This document shows positions 1-6,558 of a stretch of DNA of 7,689 nt, in pieces. Position numbers and translations under genes: made by a program. This stretch comes from Bacteroidales bacterium GP4 (GTDB lineage Bacteria; Bacteroidota; Bacteroidia; Bacteroidales; Muribaculaceae). Numbering within the stretch: position 1 is the stretch's first letter; every line of letters begins with the position of its first letter. The notes below the pieces were generated by a model that did no database searches, was not told the DNA's origin, and worked only from the letters and a program-made list of their open reading frames with translations. The stretch covers positions 1-7,689 of the forward strand of contig DAAL01000192.1 in the NCBI GenBank assembly GCA_001701065.1, in the 5' to 3' direction.

Positions 1-258
1 AAACGCATCGATGCCACACGCTTCGGGGCGACAGTGGAAAGTGAAGTCATACGTGACAGCCTGCAGCAAGCCACACCCGTGATTCTGCCGCAGCTGCGTG
101 ACATTCTCGAAAATGACTATGTGGATTTTACCGTGACCTTAAATAAAGGACAGGCATCAGTGACATCGCTCACTGACGCTGAATTTCTGCAGCATCTGCG
201 GAAAGCCAATCCTTATCTTAATGTAGTAATAGACGATTTAAAGCTTAAGATAATGTAA
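1..258 (+). CDS. dnaX: C-terminal end of probable DNA polymerase III gamma/tau subunit (partial)
   Basis: This reading frame is open at the left edge and stops at TAA 256-258, leaving about 85 visible residues. An apparent GTG start at position 34 is only an internal valine codon, because the frame continues upstream through KRIDATRFGA. The layout is a helical segment (SEVIRDSLQQATPVILPQLR), a beta-like stretch (DFTVTLNKGQ) and a closing TDAEFLQHLRKANPYLNVVI segment ending DDLKLKI. That pattern recalls the tail of Bacteroidetes DnaX (clamp-loader subunit), where an 'F..L...NP.....L...L.L' motif ends the protein. The tail evolves fast and no ATPase domain is visible, so the name rests on resemblance alone. 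It could be another protein. It is separated from topA by 175 bp and is probably a separate transcription unit. Confidence 0.5.
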   Translation, partial: KRIDATRFGATVESEVIRDSLQQATPVILPQLRDILENDYVDFTVTLNKGQASVTSLTDAEFLQHLRKANPYLNVVIDDLKLKIM

Positions 259-320
259 CGGCAAGCATCCGCATTTTTATATAAACTCTCCCGCCATTTT
301 GTGTGTTTCTTTGTCAAGAA

Positions 321-385
321 TCCCTTAAAATGCTCCGATAAAGTGGAAAATGTTAAAATTTCATCCTTAATAAGGGAGTTTTTTT
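321..385 (+). terminator. possible long-loop terminator or hairpin before topA
   Basis: TCCCTTA (321-327) is the exact reverse complement of TAAGGGA (371-377), and a run of seven T follows at 379-385. The 43-nt loop is much longer than in a standard intrinsic terminator. A nested CCTTAATAAGG palindrome (365-375) overlaps the right arm. It could end the upstream gene's transcript or simply be AT-rich chance, since it lies immediately before the presumed topA promoter. Confidence 0.25.
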
Positions 386-386
386 C

Positions 387-394
387 TAAATTTG
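387..394 (+). promoter_or_regulatory. Bacteroidetes-type -7 promoter element for topA
   Basis: TAAATTTG matches the Bacteroidetes primary sigma factor -7 consensus TAnnTTTG exactly. It lies 39 bp upstream of the topA ATG, which would give a leader of roughly 30 nt. A convincing -33 TTTG at the usual distance is absent. The nearest candidate, TTTC at 359-362, is 24 bp away rather than the usual 19-21. This is the only good promoter candidate I found in the window and would drive topA and probably the genes behind it. Confidence 0.42.
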
Positions 395-433
395 TCGAAG
401 ATTTAAGAAGTTGATAATATTATTGGAAGTCCC

Positions 434-2767
434 ATGATCAAAAATTTAGTGATAGTGGAGTCGCCGGCGAAGGCAAAAACGATAGAGAAATTCCTTGGCA
501 AGGACTATAAAGTCATGTCAAGCTATGGACACATCCGTGACCTGAACAAAAAGAAGTTCAGCATTGACATCGACCATGGTTTCGCTCCCCTGTATGAAAT
601 CCCCGATGATAAAAAACAGCTTGTAAGTGAACTTAAGAAAGCAGTAAAGAGCGCTGAGAATGTATGGCTCGCTTCCGATGAGGACCGCGAGGGGGAAGCT
701 ATCGCATGGCACCTTTGCGAGGTGCTCGGACTAAATCCCGCCACTACTCCGCGAATAGTATTTCATGAAATCACGAAAAATGCCATTCAGAACGCAATCG
801 CACATCCCCGAACCATCGACCTGAACAGAGTGGACGCTCAACAGGCGCGCCGTGTGCTTGACCGCATAGTAGGATTTGAACTTTCACCTGTGCTCTGGAA
901 AAAAATCAAGCCCGCGCTTTCGGCAGGACGTGTGCAGTCTGTGGCGGTAAGGCTCATTGTCGAACGTGAAGAGAGCATCAAGAACTTTAAATCGGAACCG
1001 TTCTACCGCATTAACGCTACTTTCCTGACTTCCAACAATGCTTCTATAGATGCTGAATTGTCAACCCGGTTAAACACCACTGCCGATGCCGAAAAGTTCC
1101 TAAAGGACTGTGAGAATGCTGATTTTTCGGTGAAGTCGGTGGTCGTGAAGCCTATCAAGAAATCACCCGCGCCACCATTCACTACCTCAACTCTACAGCA
1201 GGAAGCCGCGCGCAAGTTAGGATTCACCGTGGCTCAGACCATGAGTGTGGCTCAGAAGCTTTACGAAAGCGGTCACATAACCTACATGCGTACTGACTCG
1301 CTTATGCTGTCATCGTTTGCGATGAGTTCTATCGCCACAGAGATAAAAGACAAACTCGGCGAAAAATACCATAAAGCCCGCAATTTCCACACCCACTCGA
1401 AGGGTGCACAGGAGGCCCACGAAGCTATACGCCCCACTGACATCTCGGCTACTACAATCCAAGGCACCAATGCTGAACAACGGTTATATAACCTTATATG
1501 GAAGCGTACCATAGCATCACAGATGGCTGATGCCGAGATAGAAAAGACCACAGTGGACATACAGCCGTCGACCCGCCCGGAGCATTTTACCGCCACAGGC
1601 GAAGTAATTACCTTCGATGGTTTCCTTAACGTGTACATTGAAGGCAACGACGATGAGGACAACGAAGAGACACGCGGACTGCTCCCTATGCTGCAGGAAG
1701 GCGACTCGCTTTCTTATAAGGACATCAAAGCCACTGAACGTTTCACTCAGCAGCCGCCGCGGTACACTGAAGCTTCGTTGGTGAAAAAACTCGAAGACCT
1801 CGGAATAGGCCGTCCATCGACTTACGCTCCCACAATCTCCACCATACAGGCGCGTGAGTATGTGGTAAAAGGCGAAAAAGAAGGCACTCCGCGTGACTAT
1901 AAAGTGCTAAGGCTTGAAAACGGACGTATAAAGGAAACAACCAAAACCGAAATAACCGGTTCCGAAAAAGGGAAACTCGTTCCCACCGATATAGGTGAAG
2001 TGGTGAATACATTCCTGACCGAATATTTCCCTAACATCCTGGATTATGACTTCACAGCAAGGATGGAGGAGAAGTTTGACGACATAGCTGAAGGCACCCT
2101 CAACTGGAACGATGAGATGGATGTGTTCTACAAGCATTTCCATCCTGCCGTAGACCAGGCATTGAACATGCGCCTTGAGCACAAAGTGGGTGAAAGGATT
2201 CTTGGAAAGGACTCCGAAGGGCATCCCGTAAGCGTCAAGATAGGACGTTTCGGACCATTGGTGCAGATAGGCGACTCCGAGAGCGACGAGAAGCCACGGT
2301 TTGCGTCACTGCTAAAAGGTCAGTCAGTCAACACCATAACGCTTAAGGAAGCATTGAAATTATTTGAGTTCCCACGCACCCTCGGTACATTTGAAGACAA
2401 AGAAGTGACCGTGGCAATAGGACGCTTCGGTCCCTACATAAAACACAACAACAAGTTTGTGTCGATTCCCAAGGACATGGAGCCGGCTGCAGTGACACTC
2501 GAAGAGGCTGAACAGCTTATTCTTGACAAGCGAAACGCCGAGGTCAAGAAACACTTGAAGTCATTCGACGAGGATCCCAACTTGTCCATCCTCAACGGAC
2601 CTTACGGAGTGTATATCTCCTACAACAAGTCCAATTACAAGATTCCGAAGAAATACGCCAATCCCGAGAATCTTACTTACGAAGAATGCAAAGCGATTAT
2701 CGACGAGCAGGACGCACGCCCCAAACGTACAACCCGTAGGACCTCATCCCGTTCTAAAAAATCATAA
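434..2767 (+). CDS. topA: DNA topoisomerase I (type IA)
   Basis: A 777-residue type IA topoisomerase that relaxes negatively supercoiled DNA through a 5'-phosphotyrosine intermediate. The Toprim domain starts at once (IVESPAKAKTIEKFL, Glu9), with the acidic metal-binding motif SDEDREGEAIAWHL (Asp82, Asp84, Glu86). Then come DAQQARRVLDRIVGFELSP (about 134-152) and SAGRVQSVAVRLIVERE (163-179). The active-site motif ITYMRTDS puts the nucleophile at Tyr284 and its partner at Arg286. The C-terminal third has no Cys4 zinc fingers. Instead it carries topoisomerase C-terminal repeats, each with a 'GxFGPxxxxxxxxxxxxIP'-like core (IGRFGPLVQIG, IGRFGPYIKHN, NGPYGVYISYN), and a basic Lys/Arg/Ser tail. 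This architecture is normal for Bacteroidetes and many other non-enterobacterial TopA proteins. The ATG at 434 is chosen because the conserved motif begins five residues later. No strong Shine-Dalgarno is present. The next gene starts 12 bp downstream. Confidence 0.97.
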   Translation: MIKNLVIVESPAKAKTIEKFLGKDYKVMSSYGHIRDLNKKKFSIDIDHGFAPLYEIPDDKKQLVSELKKAVKSAENVWLASDEDREGEAIAWHLCEVLGLNPATTPRIVFHEITKNAIQNAIAHPRTIDLNRVDAQQARRVLDRIVGFELSPVLWKKIKPALSAGRVQSVAVRLIVEREESIKNFKSEPFYRINATFLTSNNASIDAELSTRLNTTADAEKFLKDCENADFSVKSVVVKPIKKSPAPPFTTSTLQQEAARKLGFTVAQTMSVAQKLYESGHITYMRTDSLMLSSFAMSSIATEIKDKLGEKYHKARNFHTHSKGAQEAHEAIRPTDISATTIQGTNAEQRLYNLIWKRTIASQMADAEIEKTTVDIQPSTRPEHFTATGEVITFDGFLNVYIEGNDDEDNEETRGLLPMLQEGDSLSYKDIKATERFTQQPPRYTEASLVKKLEDLGIGRPSTYAPTISTIQAREYVVKGEKEGTPRDYKVLRLENGRIKETTKTEITGSEKGKLVPTDIGEVVNTFLTEYFPNILDYDFTARMEEKFDDIAEGTLNWNDEMDVFYKHFHPAVDQALNMRLEHKVGERILGKDSEGHPVSVKIGRFGPLVQIGDSESDEKPRFASLLKGQSVNTITLKEALKLFEFPRTLGTFEDKEVTVAIGRFGPYIKHNNKFVSIPKDMEPAAVTLEEAEQLILDKRNAEVKKHLKSFDEDPNLSILNGPYGVYISYNKSNYKIPKKYANPENLTYEECKAIIDEQDARPKRTTRRTSSRSKKS

Positions 2768-2779
2768 ATAAATCACGAC

Positions 2780-3715
2780 ATGGCAGCATATGTTAACCGC
2801 GGGGGCAAACCAGGTGCCCATAAACAACCATTCCGGTCGGACGTTATAGAAACTTACTATCCTGAAGGAGAAACAACACTCCTGGAGTTTCTGATAACGA
2901 AAATGCCCCAACGTAAACGCACCAACATAAAAGAGCTGCTGAAACATCGTCAAGTGGCGGTGAACGGCTTGCCTGTAACTCACGTGGCAACGGAACTGAA
3001 GCCCGGAGATAAAGTGGATGTAAATCTTACCCGGGAGTTCCATGTGTTCCAGAACAAGCGCGTGAAACTACTTTACGAGGACAACGATATTCTGGTGATA
3101 GAAAAAGGCTACGGGCTGCTCTCCATGGGGAATGACAAAGTGAAGGACGGCACAGCCTATTCCATTATGAAAGAGCATGTGAAATGGGCGGACCCGACTA
3201 ACAAAGTGTTCATCGTGCACCGTCTTGACCGTGACACTTCCGGGGTGATGATGTTTGCCAAAAATGAAGAGGCTAAAAACGCCATGCAGCACAACTGGAA
3301 CAACATGGTGCTTAGCCGCAAATATATAGCTGTAGTAGAAGGATATGTCGAAAAGGATGAAGGCATAATCAAGAGCTACCTTGCCGAGACATCGCAATAC
3401 GAGGTCTACTCCACTGATGATCCGGAGAAAGGGGAGCTTGCTGTGACCCGATATAAAGTAATCAAGCGAGGACTGGGGCACACTATGGTGGAAGTGACTC
3501 TTGAAACCGGGCGCAAAAACCAGATAAGAGTGCACATGAAGGAAATAGGACATCCTATAGCCGGCGACAGAAAATATGGTGCGAAAGCATCGCTAATACA
3601 CCGCCTTGCGCTTCATGCTCTTACACTGCGTTTCGCCCACCCCACGACAAAGCGTGACATGAACTTTGTCACAAACTTCCCCGGCTCTTTCTATAAGCTC
3701 ATAGGAGGAAAATAA
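2780..3715 (+). CDS. RluA-family RNA pseudouridine synthase
   Basis: A 311-residue protein that should isomerise specific uridines to pseudouridine in RNA, most likely 23S rRNA as for RluD/RluC relatives. The exact site cannot be told from sequence. After a Gly/Lys-rich N-terminal stretch there is an S4-type RNA-binding region (about 33-85: TTLLEFLITKMPQRKRTNIK, then KELLKHRQVAVNG, then LKPGDKVDV). The catalytic domain begins at about 95 (VKLLYEDNDILVIEKGYGLL). The family signature HRLDRDTSGVMMFAKN at 147-162 supplies the catalytic Asp150. The second signature ETGRKNQIRVHMKEIGHPIA is at 242-261, followed by GDRKYG and HALTLRFAHP. The length is usual for the family. It follows topA after 12 bp and precedes the 5-alpha-reductase gene by 27 bp, which suggests one transcript with topA. 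An AGGAGG near its end (3703-3708) encodes the terminal Gly-Gly and lies too far upstream to serve the next start. Confidence 0.92.
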   Translation: MAAYVNRGGKPGAHKQPFRSDVIETYYPEGETTLLEFLITKMPQRKRTNIKELLKHRQVAVNGLPVTHVATELKPGDKVDVNLTREFHVFQNKRVKLLYEDNDILVIEKGYGLLSMGNDKVKDGTAYSIMKEHVKWADPTNKVFIVHRLDRDTSGVMMFAKNEEAKNAMQHNWNNMVLSRKYIAVVEGYVEKDEGIIKSYLAETSQYEVYSTDDPEKGELAVTRYKVIKRGLGHTMVEVTLETGRKNQIRVHMKEIGHPIAGDRKYGAKASLIHRLALHALTLRFAHPTTKRDMNFVTNFPGSFYKLIGGK

Positions 3716-3742
3716 ATTTAACCCCTAAATATATCCTACCTC

Positions 3743-4513
3743 ATGGTAGACCTGCATTTCTTCAATGGATTTCTTGTAGTGATGGCTGTCACTGCTGTAA
3801 TCGTGTTTATCGCACTTCAATACATCGAAGCCGGCTACGGAATGATGTACACCCCTCGCTGGGGCAAGACCATCAACAACCGAATCGGCTGGGTGATAAT
3901 GGAAGCGCCCGTGTTCATTGCCATGGCTCTGTTGTGGATAGGATCTTCACGAAGATTTGAAACCGTGCCGCTCATTATGTTCATCTTCTTCCAGATACAT
4001 TATTTTCAGCGGTCATTCATTTTTCCTTGCCTCATCAAAAGCAAGGGGAAAATGCCGTTGTCCATTATTGCCATGGGCGCATTGTTCAACATGCTCAACG
4101 CTTTAATGCAGGGAGGATGGATATTCTACATCTCATCGCCTGACCGTTATCCTGCGGAATGGCTCTTGTCGCCGCAATTCATCATAGGCATAATCATCTT
4201 CTTCGCGGGGATGGCTATAAACTGGCACAGTGATTACATAATACGTCATTTGCGCCGATCGGGCGACACCCGCCACTACATTCCCCGCGGAGGATTCTTC
4301 CGTTATGTGTCATCGGCTAATTATTTCGGTGAATTTATCGAATGGACCGGATTCGCCATACTCACCTGGTCATGGGCGGGTGCCGTATTCGCTTTGTGGA
4401 CTTTCGCCAATCTCGCTCCGCGCGCTAAAAAGATTCATCAGCGGTATTCACGCGAGTTCGGCGATGAGTTCAACATGCTTCGACTGAAACGAATTATTCC
4501 CTTTATATATTAA
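3743..4513 (+). CDS. membrane 3-oxo-5-alpha-steroid 4-dehydrogenase (steroid 5-alpha-reductase) homologue
   Basis: A 256-residue polytopic membrane protein of the steroid 5-alpha-reductase family (SRD5A, Pfam Steroid_dh), which uses NADPH to reduce the C4-C5 double bond of 3-oxo-4-ene steroids to 5-alpha products. Hydrophobic segments lie roughly at 8-28, 48-67, 75-96, 105-130, 143-160 and 202-224. The C-terminal half carries the family core: INWHSDYIIRHLR (159-171), YIPRGGFFRYVSSANYFGEF (179-198) followed by IEW, and the terminal IIPFIY. Residues corresponding to human SRD5A2 functional positions appear kept: Glu54 in IMEAPVF (human Glu57), Tyr87 in HYFQRSF (human Tyr91), Asn160, Asp164, Asn193 and Glu197. 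The last four fall at the same numbers as in SRD5A2 by my recollection. The family also contains enoyl and polyprenol reductases, so another conjugated enone substrate is possible, but this sequence is closest to the SRD5A1/2 type. It is followed after 15 bp by an ene-reductase gene. No Shine-Dalgarno is seen. Confidence 0.88.
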   Translation: MVDLHFFNGFLVVMAVTAVIVFIALQYIEAGYGMMYTPRWGKTINNRIGWVIMEAPVFIAMALLWIGSSRRFETVPLIMFIFFQIHYFQRSFIFPCLIKSKGKMPLSIIAMGALFNMLNALMQGGWIFYISSPDRYPAEWLLSPQFIIGIIIFFAGMAINWHSDYIIRHLRRSGDTRHYIPRGGFFRYVSSANYFGEFIEWTGFAILTWSWAGAVFALWTFANLAPRAKKIHQRYSREFGDEFNMLRLKRIIPFIY

Positions 4514-4528
4514 ATCATATACCAAGCT

Positions 4529-5755
4529 ATGGAAAAAGATTCTTTGCTATTCACTCCGGCATCAATAGGACCGGTAACATTACGAAACCGTACCATTCGC
4601 TCGGCTGCTTTTGAAGGAATGGCGACACATAACAGTCCCTCACAGATGCTGAAAGACTACCATGTGTCAGTGGCACGAGGAGGTGTGGGAATGACAACTC
4701 TCGCCTATGCATCGGTAACCCGCAACGGATTATCGTTCAATTCACAATTGTGGATGCGCAAAGAGATCATCCCAGGACTTAGAAATATCACTGACGCTAT
4801 ACATGCCGAGGGTGCAAAAGCCTCCATACAGCTTGGACATTGCGGCAATATGTCCCACAAATCCACTGCCGGAGAAACACCTATATCGGCTTCGGGACGT
4901 TTTAACCTGTATTCCCCCACTCCGGTAAGAAAAATGCGCGAGGACGAGATTATAGCCATGTCACGCTCATTCGGCGATGCGGTGCGGCTTGCCCGTGACG
5001 CAGGAATGGACTGCGTGGAGATTCATGCCGGACACGGCTATCTGATAAGCCAGTTCCTCTCGCCTTATACTAACCACCGCCGCGATAAATGGGGCGGAAG
5101 TCTTGACAACCGTATGCGTTTTATGCGGCTGTGCATGGAGGAAGTGATGAAAGCCGCCGACAATGATATGGGCGTGGTGGTGAAAACCAATATGCGCGAC
5201 GGCTTCAAAGGCGGCATAGACATTGACGAAGGACTTGTTATAGCCAAGGAGCTTTCGCAGCTCGGCGCGCATGCGCTGGTGCTGTCGGGAGGATTTGTGA
5301 GCAAAGCACCGATGTATGTAATGCGCGGCGAAATGCCAATTAAGGCTATGACACATTACATGGACTGCTGGTGGCTGAAATATGGAGTGAGAATGTTTGG
5401 CAAGATGATGATTCCGTCGTCGCCTTACAGTGAATGTTACTTCCTTGACGATGCAAAAGTGTTCCGCAGCGAAATCAAAACTCCGCTTATCTATGTAGGC
5501 GGATGCTCCACACGTGCCGGAATAGAGAAAGTGCTTGATGAGGGATTCGAGTTTGTCCAGATGGGACGCGCATTGCTGACAATGCCTGATTTTGTCAACC
5601 GCATGAAGGATGGTCTTGAAAAATCGGGGTGTGAACACACCAACTATTGTATCGCACGCATGTACTCGCGCGAAATGGCTTGCCACAAATGCATAAACGA
5701 CCTCCCGAAAAGCCTTATAAAAGAAATCGAGAACATTAAACGCCGACAATCATGA
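4529..5755 (+). CDS. old-yellow-enzyme-family flavin oxidoreductase, candidate steroid 5-beta/ene-reductase
   Basis: A 408-residue single-domain TIM-barrel flavoprotein of the NADH:flavin oxidoreductase / old yellow enzyme family (FMN-dependent reduction of activated C=C bonds). The N-terminus LLFTPASIGPVTLRNRTIRS is the typical FMN-barrel start. The segment at 164-171 (EIHAGHGY), continuing LISQFLSPYTN and RRDKWGGSLDNRMRF, is the family signature. Tyr171 matches the proton-donor Tyr of 2,4-dienoyl-CoA reductase. IYVGGCSTRAGIEKVL and VQMGRALL (about 321-350) form the FMN phosphate-binding part. It lacks the C-terminal flavin/NAD domain of the 640-670-residue BaiCD/BaiH and dienoyl-CoA reductases. 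A Cys-rich segment (Cys368, Cys374, Cys385, Cys388) sits where those enzymes bind a 4Fe-4S cluster, but Thr371 replaces one expected Cys. Next to a 5-alpha-reductase, a 3-oxo-4-ene 5-beta-reductase role is a reasonable inference. Delta-1 or delta-6 reduction is also possible. Its stop overlaps the next start (ATGA). Confidence 0.85.
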   Translation: MEKDSLLFTPASIGPVTLRNRTIRSAAFEGMATHNSPSQMLKDYHVSVARGGVGMTTLAYASVTRNGLSFNSQLWMRKEIIPGLRNITDAIHAEGAKASIQLGHCGNMSHKSTAGETPISASGRFNLYSPTPVRKMREDEIIAMSRSFGDAVRLARDAGMDCVEIHAGHGYLISQFLSPYTNHRRDKWGGSLDNRMRFMRLCMEEVMKAADNDMGVVVKTNMRDGFKGGIDIDEGLVIAKELSQLGAHALVLSGGFVSKAPMYVMRGEMPIKAMTHYMDCWWLKYGVRMFGKMMIPSSPYSECYFLDDAKVFRSEIKTPLIYVGGCSTRAGIEKVLDEGFEFVQMGRALLTMPDFVNRMKDGLEKSGCEHTNYCIARMYSREMACHKCINDLPKSLIKEIENIKRRQS

Positions 5756-6558
5756 AAACCCCGCCAAAAGATTTAAAAGGGAAATGGGCGCTTGTCACAG
5801 GTGCTTCGTCAGGTATAGGCGAACAATTTGCCATGGAACTTGGCTATCTACAGATGAATGTAATCATCGTGAGCAACCAGCCTGACGGATTGAAGAAGGT
5901 AGCCGAGGATGTCGAATACGAATGCGGAGTGACCGTACACACACTGGACATCGACCTTGGCAGCCATGATGCGGTAGGGCGCATAATGGATTTTCTGGAC
6001 GCGAATTCCATTGAAGTGACATTTCTCATAAATAATGCGGGAATTTTCAATTTCTGTCCGGTAAGCAAACTCTCGGACAGCCGCATTAACTTATACATTG
6101 ACTTGCACATGCGCACCGTGACACTGCTATGCAGCACGATAGCGCAGCGCATGGTCAAAGCAGGCGGAGGTTATATACTCAACATGTCGTCGATGTCATG
6201 CTGGATGCCTATGCCGGGAATAGCGTTGTACTCCTCTACCAAGGCTTACATACGCGCCTTCTCACGCGCCATACGCATCGAGCTTAAGGATTACGGAGTA
6301 AATGTGACCACTGCATGTCCGGGCGGCATAGCCACCAACCTGTTTGGGCTTAAGGATAATCTGAAAAAACTCGGAGTACGGCTCGGAGTATTGGTGACAC
6401 CTGAAAAATTTGCGCATAGAGCCATCAAAAAAACACTAAAAGGGAAAGCTCAATACATCAACGGATTCATCAACCGCTTGGCGATAGTGTTCGTGGCTTC
6501 ATTCCCAGAATGGTTCAGGCTAAAAGCGTCACGTTACATCTTCAACCGAATGAAATGA
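5752..6558 (+). CDS. short-chain dehydrogenase/reductase, candidate hydroxysteroid dehydrogenase
   Basis: A 268-residue classical-type SDR that should oxidise or reduce an alcohol/ketone with NAD(H) or NADP(H). The cofactor motif TGASSGIG is at residues 16-23 and NNAG at 94-97. Catalytic Ser147 (NMSSMS), Tyr160 and Lys164 (YSSTK) follow at normal spacing, then the ACPGGIATNLF segment (188-198). The Asn usual in the fourth helix of classical SDRs is apparently replaced by His119 (IDLHMRTVTLL). After strand beta-2 (VIIVSNQPDGL) there is neither the Asp typical of NAD enzymes nor an Arg typical of NADP enzymes, so cofactor choice is unclear. The C-terminal 35 residues (INGFINRLAIVFVASFPEWF and on) are hydrophobic and may touch the membrane. 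It overlaps the upstream flavin oxidoreductase by 4 bp, implying translational coupling. In the related Bacteroidetes bile-acid cluster the SDR is a 3-beta-hydroxysteroid dehydrogenase. 3-beta, 3-alpha or 17-beta activity cannot be distinguished here. Confidence 0.85.
   Translation: MKTPPKDLKGKWALVTGASSGIGEQFAMELGYLQMNVIIVSNQPDGLKKVAEDVEYECGVTVHTLDIDLGSHDAVGRIMDFLDANSIEVTFLINNAGIFNFCPVSKLSDSRINLYIDLHMRTVTLLCSTIAQRMVKAGGGYILNMSSMSCWMPMPGIALYSSTKAYIRAFSRAIRIELKDYGVNVTTACPGGIATNLFGLKDNLKKLGVRLGVLVTPEKFAHRAIKKTLKGKAQYINGFINRLAIVFVASFPEWFRLKASRYIFNRMK

Noticed and set aside
34..258. A complete small gene starting at GTG 34
   Set aside because: The frame is open to the left edge with sensible codons, so this is more likely the tail of a longer protein.
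1282..1662. A 126-codon minus-strand frame inside topA
   Set aside because: Antisense shadow of the topoisomerase coding sequence with low-complexity Ser-rich translation and no start signals.
3068..3553. A 161-codon minus-strand frame inside the pseudouridine synthase gene
   Set aside because: It is fully covered by the RluA gene with intact catalytic motifs. The product shows no domain and is rich in Phe/His/Val from antisense codons.
3703..3708. AGGAGG as a Shine-Dalgarno for the 5-alpha-reductase gene
   Set aside because: It is 34 nt upstream of the ATG at 3743, too far to act, and it encodes the final Gly-Gly of the upstream protein.
4967..5749. A 260-codon open frame on the minus strand antisense to the flavin oxidoreductase
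   Set aside because: It lies wholly within a strongly supported OYE gene. Its translation is His/Cys-rich with no recognisable motif, as expected for the antisense of this codon pattern.
6510..6554. Upstream in-frame start for the second SDR
   Set aside because: The extra 15 residues precede the normal first beta-strand and overlap the first SDR. The ATG at 6555 gives an ATGA overlap and puts TGATGAIG at residue 9, the usual place.
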